Of a stretch of DNA of 64,000 nucleotides, positions 8,305 through 15,949 are shown piece by piece (the first letter of the stretch is position 1; every line of letters begins with the position of its first letter). The stretch is from contig CAYUET010000001.1 in the NCBI GenBank assembly GCA_964443875.1, positions 217,179-281,178 of the forward strand. The letters run 5' to 3'. A program made the position numbers and the translations under genes. The notes below the pieces were generated by a model. That model saw only the letters and a program-made list of their open reading frames with translations. It ran no database searches and was not told where the DNA came from. The DNA is from CAYUET01 sp964443875. Lineage in GTDB: Bacteria > Auribacterota > JAFGBW01.

Positions 8305-9708
8305 ATGATGTGGGAAATAATTAAATCCAATCAGCGCAAATCATGGCTGATTTTTTCAGGTATGGGCCTTTGCCTGATTCTTTTAGGATGGCTTATCGGA
8401 GAAGCTGTACTTCCCTCCCAGGGTGGAGTATCCGGAATCCTTGCCGCCGGTGTAATCTGGACAATTCTCTCCCTCATCAGTTTCTTTGCCGGAGACTCCA
8501 TTGTTCTTTCCTCCAGTCATGCCAAAGAAGTGACACGGGAAATGCATCCCATGCTTTTTAACATCGTAGAGGAAATGAAAATTGCAGCTTCGCTTCCGGC
8601 AATTCCCAAAATCTACATCATTGATGACCCTGCCCCCAATGCCTTTGCCACAGGGCGTTCCCCTGAAAAAAGTGCGGTGGCTGTAACGGCCGGACTTCTT
8701 CAGATGTGCACACGGGATGAACTTCAGGGCGTTATTGCCCATGAAATGTCCCATATCCTGAACCGGGATATCCTGTATGTCACTTTTGCCGGCGTTTTGC
8801 TTGGCAGCATTACTCTTGTTGCTGAAGTTTTTTTACGCAGCTTAAGAACTTCAGGCTCTTCCAGACGTTACAGGTCAGACAACAACGGAGCAGGCCAGGC
8901 TCAGGCGATCATGCTGGTGATTGCGCTTGTGTTTGCTGTTTTAGCTCCCATTCTTGCCCGTCTTTTATATTTTTCACTTTCCAGAAAAAGAGAATACCTT
9001 GCAGATGCTTGTGCAGTAAGGCTTACACGCTATCCTGAAGGACTGGCTTCCGCTCTTGAAAAAATTTCCGGCAGTTATTATAAACTTTCCACGGCCAACA
9101 GTATCACGGCCCCCATGTATATTACAAACCCCTTTCCTCAAAAAACAATGTCTCTGTTTAATTTCAGCACCCACCCTCCTGTTATAGAGAGGATTAAAAT
9201 TTTAAGAAACATTCATCAGGGGGCTAATTTCAGGCAATATATGGATGCCTATTCCTCGATCAAAGGAAAAGCCTCTCTTATTCCGGATTCAGCCATGAAA
9301 GACAATGCGGCCATCCCCCTGCTTAATAAAGAAAAAACCTCTGCAGTCCCCCAGAGTTCCAGAAAAGAACTTTTTGATCTTATGAGAGCCGTAAATAATT
9401 ATACCTTTATCAATTGTTTATGCGGCTTAAAAATCAAAGTGCCGCCCAATTATAACAATCCTCTTTTAGCCTGCCCCAAATGCGGGAAAAAACATCCTGT
9501 CCTTGATAAATCTTCGGAACAGAAAAAAAATAAAAAAGCAGAAAATAATATTTCAAAAAAAGAACAGGTTTATATCCGGAAACAGGAAGGATGGGAAACA
9601 CTTTCCTGCAGAGGCTGCGGAAAAAAAATTCAACTGTCTCCGGGCTTCACCAACTCAAAGATCTTCTGCCAAATCTGCGGACAGACAATTATCATTCATT
9701 CAGAATAA
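8305..9708 (+). CDS. M48 family (HtpX-like) membrane metalloprotease with C-terminal zinc ribbons
   Basis: This 467-residue protein has two N-terminal membrane helices (about 15-35 and 45-65), the zinc-protease motif IAHEMSHIL near residue 147 with the downstream Glu in SRKREYLADACAV as third ligand, and further membrane helices (about 160-180 and 200-225). The core resembles HtpX, which degrades damaged membrane proteins. It is longer than HtpX (about 290 residues): after a linker come two four-Cys clusters (CGLKI with CPKCGKKH, and CRGCGKKI with CQICGQ). The zinc-ribbon tail echoes the first gene of the run. Confidence 0.9.
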   Translation: MMWEIIKSNQRKSWLIFSGMGLCLILLGWLIGEAVLPSQGGVSGILAAGVIWTILSLISFFAGDSIVLSSSHAKEVTREMHPMLFNIVEEMKIAASLPAIPKIYIIDDPAPNAFATGRSPEKSAVAVTAGLLQMCTRDELQGVIAHEMSHILNRDILYVTFAGVLLGSITLVAEVFLRSLRTSGSSRRYRSDNNGAGQAQAIMLVIALVFAVLAPILARLLYFSLSRKREYLADACAVRLTRYPEGLASALEKISGSYYKLSTANSITAPMYITNPFPQKTMSLFNFSTHPPVIERIKILRNIHQGANFRQYMDAYSSIKGKASLIPDSAMKDNAAIPLLNKEKTSAVPQSSRKELFDLMRAVNNYTFINCLCGLKIKVPPNYNNPLLACPKCGKKHPVLDKSSEQKKNKKAENNISKKEQVYIRKQEGWETLSCRGCGKKIQLSPGFTNSKIFCQICGQTIIIHSE

Positions 9709-9716
9709 ACTATTAA

Positions 9717-10811
9717 TCATTTGTTGATTTTTGCCTTAAAATGCGGAGAATCCCCCCATTCGTTATATCCCATTTTCCGGCCGATCGAAAGTATCCTTCG
9801 TTCAAGGCAGCCGGCACACATTTCTGCCGTTTCATCCAGACAGGGTTTCCCCTCATAGAGAAGATATTCTCTGCGATGCTCCAGAGGCGTCACTACAGGC
9901 ATGATGACATTGGCCCCAAACTCAAGCCCCTGCTCACGTCCGTCCTCTTTTATCGCCTGCAAGGCCGTTGTTGAGGCAATATTGACATTCTTCAATACAA
10001 TACGGGTGGCGGCAATCATTAATAAGGACTGTAGAAAAAGATCATCTTTAGCGGCCTCCACCTGTTTTTCAAAACGTTTCATGGGCGTTGCTTTGTGAAT
10101 CAGGAACGGCCCCATGCCGATCATATCCACATTCATTTTTTTAAAAAACAGAATATCTTCGGCCAGCATTGAGGTCGTCTGTCCCGGAATCCCTATCATC
10201 ACTCCGGTACCCACCTGGAAACCAATTTCTTTTAGCCACTCAAGACACTGAATTCTTTTCTCCAAAGTTTGCCTGGGAGGATGAATCTGTCTGAATAAAT
10301 CCGGATTGGAGGACTCTATCCGCAGAAGATATCGGTGAGCTCCGGCATCAAACAGTCTTTGAAAAGATTCTTTTGTCTGTTCCCCGACACTTAAAGTGAT
10401 TCCAAGCCCGTCCTTAAGTTTTTCACTGCAGGTATGCTTTTTAATTTTTCGAATCAGATGAACCAGAAAATCCACAAATTCAGAATCTCTTCTTTCTCCG
10501 GATTGAAGGACCATGGAGCCATAGCCCTTTTCCATGGAAAACTCAGCACATTCAAGAATTTCCTTTTCAGTCAGACAATAGCGTTTCAATTCATGATTGG
10601 ATTTCCGGATTCCGCAATAAAAACAGTCACAGTCACAGTGATTGGAAAATTCCACAATTCCTCTGAAATAGACCTGATCCGAACAATACTGAAATAAAAG
10701 ATCCCGGGCTTTCATCCTGATCAATTCAATATCCGAAGGATCCCGGGCATCAAGAATAATGCGGATATCATCAATCTCTGCAAGATCCTTTTTTAATAAC
10801 TGTTCAATCAT
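9717..10811 (-). CDS. hydE: [FeFe]-hydrogenase maturation radical SAM enzyme HydE
   Basis: HydE works with HydG and HydF to build the diiron subcluster of the [FeFe] hydrogenase. The 364-residue protein has the radical-SAM cluster motif CX3CX2C within HCDCDCFYCGIRKSN near residue 60, followed by Gly-rich SAM-binding segments (YGSMVLQSGERRD) and GVMIGIPGQTTSMLAED. The end contains CAGCLERRILSIGRKMGY, a HydE-like tail. The ATG overlaps the stop of the small gene before it by 4 bases (ATGA). Neither HydF nor a hydrogenase subunit is in the window. Confidence 0.92.
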   Translation of the reverse strand: MIEQLLKKDLAEIDDIRIILDARDPSDIELIRMKARDLLFQYCSDQVYFRGIVEFSNHCDCDCFYCGIRKSNHELKRYCLTEKEILECAEFSMEKGYGSMVLQSGERRDSEFVDFLVHLIRKIKKHTCSEKLKDGLGITLSVGEQTKESFQRLFDAGAHRYLLRIESSNPDLFRQIHPPRQTLEKRIQCLEWLKEIGFQVGTGVMIGIPGQTTSMLAEDILFFKKMNVDMIGMGPFLIHKATPMKRFEKQVEAAKDDLFLQSLLMIAATRIVLKNVNIASTTALQAIKEDGREQGLEFGANVIMPVVTPLEHRREYLLYEGKPCLDETAEMCAGCLERRILSIGRKMGYNEWGDSPHFKAKINK

Positions 10812-11047
10812 CTTCCCAGGCCTGTTTTGTAATGTTTAATTTTAATATAAACTTCGTCAGGAATAAATGAGGAATAAATCACAAGCCCGTATTCGGAAGA
10901 TATGGTCACTTTGACAGGCAGACAGATATCGGTTTCAGCGCCGGAAATAGAAGATAAGGCTTCCCATCTTTTCCCGACAATTTTTACCGGTACAACTTTC
11001 AGTCCATACAAAGATGCCAATTCTTCAGCAATTTCATTAATATTCAT
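10808..11047 (-). CDS. Small protein of unknown function between hydG and hydE
   Basis: A 79-residue ORF lies between the two maturases, 1 base after the hydG stop and overlapping hydE by 4 bases, so it is almost certainly translated with them. The frame is open further upstream to an ATG at 11089, but that start would overlap hydG by 41 bases and has no ribosome-binding site. I do not recognise the family. There are no Cys-rich motifs apart from a single Cys; a mixed alpha/beta soluble fold seems likely. Co-expression points to a role in, or control of, H-cluster assembly (inference). Confidence 0.7.
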   Translation of the reverse strand: MNINEIAEELASLYGLKVVPVKIVGKRWEALSSISGAETDICLPVKVTISSEYGLVIYSSFIPDEVYIKIKHYKTGLGR

Positions 11048-11048
11048 A

Positions 11049-12539
11049 TTAATAATAGATATCCCTGTCACCGCTGCATATTTTCTCATAGCTTTTATAA
11101 AAAGCAGTGTAAAGAGAGGGTAGTTTTATTTTCACTTCCTCTATTTCTTTTTGAAGAACGATTTCCCCGACTTTTCTTGTTTCTTCCGATGCAAAATCAT
11201 CCAGCCATTCCTTGAAGGTTAAAACCGCATTAAGTTTGCAAAACTGTCCCTCTCGTCCGCACCTTAAAAGTTCCATAATGCATTTCCCCGTGCGGCCTGA
11301 ACGGTAGCCGGCCGTGCAGAAAGAGGTAATATTTCCCATTTCCGCCAGTTCACGGATCATTTGATCCAGGGTACGGGTATCCCCGAGAATAAACTGCTGA
11401 TCATCCGCATTCTGATTTTCATCACATCGGCTGTAGGCACCAAGTCCAAGCCTTGAGGAGGCATCCGCCTGGGTTACTCCGTATCGAAAGGCCTGCCTGC
11501 GGATATCCGCATTTTCTCTCGCTGTAATAATCATGCCCACGTAGGGAACAGACAGACGGATAATGCTTAATGCCTTTAAAAAGTTTCTGTCGCTCATTCT
11601 ATGGGGAGTCTTTTCAATAAAGGGAGCATGGCTTGCAGGTTCAAGCCTTGGAAAGGAAATTGTGTGCGGACCAATCCCCATTTTCTTTTCCAGTTCAATG
11701 GCATGGCTTAAAAGCCCCAGAATTTCAAATTTCCAATCATACAGGCCAAAAAGAGCACCAATTCCAACGTCGTCAATTCCAGCCTCCAGAGCCCTGTGCA
11801 TGGAATAGAGCCTCCATGGAAAATTATTTTTCAAGGTTTTTTTAGGATGAAGTTTGCTGAAGGTATCATGATGATAGGTTTCCTGAAATACCTGATACGT
11901 TCCTATGCCCACAGCATTCAGTTTTTTTAAATCCTCAATGGGAAGAGGAGCCGCATTGACATTCACTCTCCTGATCTGACCGATCCCCCCCCTCGGGGTC
12001 TTTGCGGAAACAGAATAAACAGTCTGAATCGTTTCCGCGATGTAATCCGTATCCGTTCTCGGATCTTCCCCATAAACAACAATCAGACGCTTATGCCCGA
12101 TTTGACCGGCAAGGTATTCTGTTGCGGTTCTGACCTCGTCCATGGTCAAAGCACCTCTCTCCATGGCTTTATTGCTTTTTCTGAAACCGCAATACACACA
12201 GTCATTCACACAGTAGGTACTCATATAAAGAGGAGCAAAAGTCACAATACGGTTATCATAGACTTTTTTCTTTACTTCCAGAGCGGTCGCTCTCATTTTC
12301 TCCAGAGTCTCTTCATCTTCCACATGAATGAGGGCAGCAGTCTCTTCAGGAGACAATGTCTGTATGGCTAAAGATTTCTGAAGAATGTCATGGATCTTTC
12401 CGGGATCAGGATTTTTACCCGTTTCCAATGCCTGAAAAATGGCACTCTCATTAATAAAATCCTTTCCCTGATCCATATACTTAAGATATTCCTCAGGTTT
12501 AATACGCTTTTCAATCCATTGATCTGCAGCTGTTTTCAT
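11049..12539 (-). CDS. hydG: [FeFe]-hydrogenase maturation radical SAM enzyme HydG
   Basis: HydG cleaves tyrosine and delivers Fe(CO)(CN) units for the H-cluster. The 496-residue protein has the radical-SAM motif STYCVNDCVYCGFRKSN near residue 105 and the conserved barrel segments (IVVYGEDPRTD, GIGTYQVFQETYH, DDVGIGALFGLYDW). The C-terminal auxiliary-cluster motif is normally CX2CX22C. Here the second Cys is Gly: it reads FCTAGYRSGRTGKC and later GQFCKLNA. Two extra Cys occur within the loop. Length and other motifs are normal, so this is HydG rather than ThiH. AAAGGAG precedes the ATG. Confidence 0.9.
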   Translation of the reverse strand: MKTAADQWIEKRIKPEEYLKYMDQGKDFINESAIFQALETGKNPDPGKIHDILQKSLAIQTLSPEETAALIHVEDEETLEKMRATALEVKKKVYDNRIVTFAPLYMSTYCVNDCVYCGFRKSNKAMERGALTMDEVRTATEYLAGQIGHKRLIVVYGEDPRTDTDYIAETIQTVYSVSAKTPRGGIGQIRRVNVNAAPLPIEDLKKLNAVGIGTYQVFQETYHHDTFSKLHPKKTLKNNFPWRLYSMHRALEAGIDDVGIGALFGLYDWKFEILGLLSHAIELEKKMGIGPHTISFPRLEPASHAPFIEKTPHRMSDRNFLKALSIIRLSVPYVGMIITARENADIRRQAFRYGVTQADASSRLGLGAYSRCDENQNADDQQFILGDTRTLDQMIRELAEMGNITSFCTAGYRSGRTGKCIMELLRCGREGQFCKLNAVLTFKEWLDDFASEETRKVGEIVLQKEIEEVKIKLPSLYTAFYKSYEKICSGDRDIYY

Positions 12540-12617
12540 TTTATCATTCTCCTTTAATTCATTCAGATTCCCTATCCGGAAATACAGAGACAGGTAAAAA
12601 ACCTTTTACGTCACCTC

Positions 12618-12716
12618 TTAAGTCGACTGGAGGACACATATCCCATGATTTATTAAATTCTCATTAACGAGTTCTATTTTTCCGGCTCTAAAAATCTTTT
12701 CCAGGCGATTAATCAT
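12618..12716 (-). CDS. Possible 32-residue small ORF in the hydG leader
   Basis: Between the TM1266-type gene and hydG there is a 260-base gap. Within it an ATG preceded by GGGGA opens a 32-codon frame (MINRLEKIFRAGKIELVNE and so on) that ends at TAA, about 80 bases before hydG. The residue composition is protein-like, but the ORF is short and no family is recognised. It may be a genuine small protein, a leader peptide or chance. Confidence 0.25.
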   Translation of the reverse strand: MINRLEKIFRAGKIELVNENLINHGICVLQST

Positions 12717-12799
12717 ACTGTCCCCATTGAATAATATTCATTAATTCGCCCCAAAAAACAAAAAAGGGTCAAGGGGATCTGTAAAAATGGGGATTATTT

Positions 12800-13060
12800 T
12801 CACGCGGTGGATTTTCCTTTGCTTAAAGCCGATTTAACTGCAACGCCTTCAATCAATCCAAGTTTACCTGTAAACTTCCCCAGGTCATCTGTTGTAGCAT
12901 CCACAACAAGAGTAATGACACAGCAATTTCGTTTATCATAGGGGATTCCGGTTCTGGCAATGATCAGGTTTCCAAAATCTGAAAGAACCTGATTCACTTT
13001 ATCTGCGGACAATTTTCTGTTTTCGACAATAATACCTATAAATCCCAAACGTTTATCCAT
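12800..13060 (-). CDS. TM1266-type iron-only hydrogenase system putative regulator
   Basis: The 86-residue protein has the ACT-like/NikR-C-like pattern of the TM1266 family found with [FeFe]-hydrogenase maturation genes: RLGFIGIIVENRKLSADKVN, then IIARTGIPYDKRN, ITLVVDATTDDLG and TGKLGLIEGVAVKSAL. I chose the ATG at 13060 because GGGAGG lies 6 bases before it; an ATG 11 codons upstream lacks a ribosome-binding site and would place the start within the terminator hairpin region. It is first gene of the maturation operon. The regulatory function is a family label without known mechanism. Confidence 0.85.
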   Translation of the reverse strand: MDKRLGFIGIIVENRKLSADKVNQVLSDFGNLIIARTGIPYDKRNCCVITLVVDATTDDLGKFTGKLGLIEGVAVKSALSKGKSTA

Positions 13061-13074
13061 ATTGGACCTCCCGC

Positions 13075-13113
13075 AAAAAAAAAGCCTTACCACAAAACAT
13101 TGCGGTAAGGCTT
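13075..13113 (-). terminator. Leader terminator (attenuator) ahead of the TM1266-hydG-hydE operon
   Basis: On the minus strand a 10-bp perfect stem (AAGCCTTACC with GGTAAGGCTT, positions 13113-13104 and 13091-13082) with a 12-base loop is followed directly by nine T (13083-13075), the form of an intrinsic terminator. It lies 2 bases before the GGGAGG of the first gene, so it ends transcripts of this operon itself rather than of a gene upstream; the neighbour on that side is divergent. Its 5' half can pair instead with an upstream strand at 13157-13166. Confidence 0.75.
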
Positions 13114-13156
13114 AAAATAATAATTAATTTTCGCCCCCTTGGTATCAGAAATATAT

Positions 13157-13166
13157 CCTCACCGCA
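13157..13166 (-). promoter_or_regulatory. Candidate antiterminator strand of the hyd-operon leader
   Basis: On the minus strand TGCGGTGAGG here can pair over ten positions, with one G-U, with CCTTACCGCA (13110-13101), the 5' half and loop start of the leader terminator. The two structures exclude each other. About 46 bases between them (with CUGAUACCAAGGGGGCGAA) could hold a ligand- or protein-binding element. No known riboswitch class is recognised. Confidence 0.55.
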
Positions 13167-13175
13167 GGTTTTTAA

Positions 13176-13204
13176 AGTATACATAAAATCTTCAAAAAAA
13201 TCAA
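13176..13204 (-). promoter_or_regulatory. Sigma-70-type promoter of the hydrogenase maturation operon
   Basis: On the minus strand TTGATT (13204-13199), a 17-base spacer and TATACT (13181-13176) make a good consensus promoter. Transcription would begin near 13169, giving a leader of about 109 bases that starts just before the antiterminator strand. Confidence 0.6.
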
Positions 13205-13336
13205 ATTCTAAATTCAATTTTTACTAAAATACAGGTAAAAGTCCCTGAATTGTTCAAATCAAGATAAAAATGATTTATTTTAGTTTAGTAATACTTTTAT
13301 TTAGGGTGGGGAGGAAAGTTTATTCTCATAATTCAA

Positions 13337-13364
13337 TTGTAATAGAATAAGATTTTGTTATACT
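13337..13364 (+). promoter_or_regulatory. Probable promoter of the CHASE4-like/GGDEF/EAL gene
   Basis: TTGTAA (13337-13342), a 16-base spacer and TATACT (13359-13364) precede the gene starting at 13438. It is divergent from the hydrogenase-maturation promoter, and the two share the 377-base intergenic stretch 13061-13437. Confidence 0.4.
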
Positions 13365-13437
13365 GATTACTACTTCAATCAGCAAACTTCAATGTTTCTC
13401 CTTTTGCTTTAAAATGAAGTAAAATGAAAGGTCGGGG

Positions 13438-15903
13438 ATGAAGAAACTACTCCATCTTTTTCTTCAGTATTTAAACTGTTCCTTTTTTTTAAAAAAAATT
13501 TTTACTTACCCCCATTTTTTTAAATCCACCTCCCTGGTTGTTCGTACTCAACTCATTATTTTTATAAGTTTAGTCATCATTTTCTTTTTTGCGCTTACTC
13601 TGTCTCTGGGTCAGCTTGATAAAAGCTTCAAACTTTTTGAACAGGCTGATATCACACAAAAACTAAAAAAAAGTACTATTATTCTGGAACAGCAGACCCA
13701 ATCTTTAAAGAACACGGTAAAGGATTATGCCCTATGGGATGATACTTATTCTTTTGCAGGGAAACCCTATGATGAGTATGTCTCCAGTAATTTCACCTCG
13801 CAAACATTGGATAATAACGATATCGATTTTGTCCTGATTATGAATCCTCATAACGAAATTATTTATAATGGATTTAAACAAAATCCTGAATTTTTCGATC
13901 TGTCTGAAAAATCCGGCTATTCCTATCCGGAAGGATTATCCTCAATTCCATCCTTTATCTTAAACAGTATCATTTCTTATCCGGGCATTTTTAATCTGAA
14001 AAAATCAGAAGAAGCCGCTTCAGGAATTATTTTTTCCGATTCTCTTCCAATCCTTATCGGTGTTTCTCCTATCCTTCAAAGTGACGGACAAGGAAAAGCA
14101 ATGGGGGTGATGATTATGGGAAAGGTATTCACAGAAAAACGGCTGCATAGGCTTCATGAAATAAGTTATACGGAATTTCACCTATTCCCATCCCCGGTCC
14201 TCCGCATGCCAATAAAAATAACTATCCATGATAAAGATTGGGAAGTGACCGAACATTATCCTTCATTACTGGCCCATGAAGGAGTGATTTTAAAAGTATT
14301 CGGGGAACGTACCATTCTCAGACAATTAAAGGAAAGCCAATGGCTCCTGATGCTGAATTTTCTTGTCATGATGCTCATTTTTATCGTTCTTGTAAGCTTA
14401 ATTCTTTACCTTTTGATTCTTAAAAGGATCACTTTCTTTGCGGTTAAAGCCCGGACCATCCGCAAAACCAATGATATCAGCATGCGGATGCCTGTCACAG
14501 GACACGATGAACTGGATGAGCTGGCAACAGCCATCAATGAACTTCTTCATGAGCTTCACAATACGCAGGAAAGACTCATGCATGATGCCCTGTATGATTC
14601 TCTTACCGGGCTGGGAAACCGGACGCTTCTTATGGATAGAATCCGTTATGCCCTGGCTGTTCAATGCAGAGACCCTTCTAAAAAATTTGCTGTTTTTCTT
14701 ATGGACCTGGATAATTTTAAAAACATCAATGACCTCTATGGCCATCCGGCAGGAGACTATATCATCCGCAGGATAGCCAACCGTATCAAGACCGGTATCC
14801 GTGAAACGGATACCGCAGTCAGATTTGGAGGAGATGAATTTATCATCATTCAAACTGATCTTAAAAATTCAAGTGAATGTGAAATTTTTGCACAGCGTCT
14901 GTTAACTTCCATTCAGCTCCCGATTGTATGGCAGGAAAAGCCTCTGCAGGTCTCGGTCAGCATCGGCATTTTTTTCAACAATTCCTTAAAAACAAACCAG
15001 AATCCTGAAGATTTTATCCGGGATGCCGATATCGCCATGTATAAATCCAAACAGGAAGGCAAAAACAGCTATTCTGTATTTCATATTAACCTGAGGGAAA
15101 AAATCACCTCACGCCTGACCCTTGAACAGGAACTGAAGCGTGCTCTGGAAAATGATGAAATGGAAGTGTGGTATCAGCCGATTATTTCCTCCAAGAATTT
15201 CAAAATCAATGAACTGGAGGCCCTTGTCAGATGGAGACATCCTTCAAAAGGCTTAATTTATCCGGATGAATTTATTCCCCTGGCTGAAGAAAGCGATCTG
15301 ATTGTCGATCTTGACCGTTATGTTTTGAGTCATGCCATGCATGATTTAAAACATCTAAGGACACTTCTGCCGAATCTTAAAATCAGTATTAACTTCTCCG
15401 TTAAAACGCTTCTTCAAAAAGATATTTCTAAAATCATCGAAAATGTTCTGCATGAAACCCTCAATCCTGCCTGTGCATTAAATATTGAAATTACCGAAAC
15501 AGGAATGACTAAAAATGAAAAAAGCCTGATTGATCCCATGGGAAATTTAAACCAGAAAGGAATTCATTTTTATCTGGATGATTTCGGTATCGGATACTCC
15601 TCCCTTTATAGACTTCATATTCTTCCGGTTCAGGTTTTAAAACTGGACCGTTTCTTTACTTCACAAACCGGAAGTGACTATAAAAATATAGTGGAGGCAA
15701 TTATCATGATTGCCAAAGCACTGAACAAACCCATTATAGCGGAAGGCGTGGAAAATAAATTTCAATTCACACAACTTCTGGGCATGGGTTGCGACTTCAT
15801 GCAGGGCTACTATTTTGCCCGTCCCATGCCTCTTGCAGAAATAACCAAACTCATCAAAATAAATCCGCAATGGAATCCTTCATCCGCCCCATTTCTTTCT
15901 TAA
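13438..15903 (+). CDS. Membrane sensor with CHASE4-like, HAMP, GGDEF and EAL domains
   Basis: This 821-residue inner-membrane protein has a first helix at about residues 38-58, a periplasmic region (60-300) with the CHASE4-type YALWDDTYSF segment, a second helix (about 303-326) and a HAMP segment. GGDEF follows (about 385-545; RFGGDEF intact with an RETD I-site five residues before) and then EAL (about 555-810: LEALVRW, NFSVKTL, IEITET, DDFGIGYSSL, EGVEN). Both c-di-GMP synthesis and breakdown look possible. The unknown ligand would be sensed outside the cytoplasm. GTCGGGG lies directly before the ATG, a poorly spaced ribosome-binding site. Confidence 0.9.
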   Translation: MKKLLHLFLQYLNCSFFLKKIFTYPHFFKSTSLVVRTQLIIFISLVIIFFFALTLSLGQLDKSFKLFEQADITQKLKKSTIILEQQTQSLKNTVKDYALWDDTYSFAGKPYDEYVSSNFTSQTLDNNDIDFVLIMNPHNEIIYNGFKQNPEFFDLSEKSGYSYPEGLSSIPSFILNSIISYPGIFNLKKSEEAASGIIFSDSLPILIGVSPILQSDGQGKAMGVMIMGKVFTEKRLHRLHEISYTEFHLFPSPVLRMPIKITIHDKDWEVTEHYPSLLAHEGVILKVFGERTILRQLKESQWLLMLNFLVMMLIFIVLVSLILYLLILKRITFFAVKARTIRKTNDISMRMPVTGHDELDELATAINELLHELHNTQERLMHDALYDSLTGLGNRTLLMDRIRYALAVQCRDPSKKFAVFLMDLDNFKNINDLYGHPAGDYIIRRIANRIKTGIRETDTAVRFGGDEFIIIQTDLKNSSECEIFAQRLLTSIQLPIVWQEKPLQVSVSIGIFFNNSLKTNQNPEDFIRDADIAMYKSKQEGKNSYSVFHINLREKITSRLTLEQELKRALENDEMEVWYQPIISSKNFKINELEALVRWRHPSKGLIYPDEFIPLAEESDLIVDLDRYVLSHAMHDLKHLRTLLPNLKISINFSVKTLLQKDISKIIENVLHETLNPACALNIEITETGMTKNEKSLIDPMGNLNQKGIHFYLDDFGIGYSSLYRLHILPVQVLKLDRFFTSQTGSDYKNIVEAIIMIAKALNKPIIAEGVENKFQFTQLLGMGCDFMQGYYFARPMPLAEITKLIKINPQWNPSSAPFLS

Positions 15904-15949
15904 CCTTTTTTTTGCAATGCCTGCCGATTTCCGGAATGCGCTGCCCGGA

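Noticed and set aside
8383..8754. Minus-strand ORF of 123 codons
   Set aside because: Shadow of the M48 protease gene, which has clear motifs.
14398..14853. Minus-strand ORF of 151 codons
   Set aside because: Opposite the HAMP/GGDEF part of the sensor gene; composition is that of an antisense frame.
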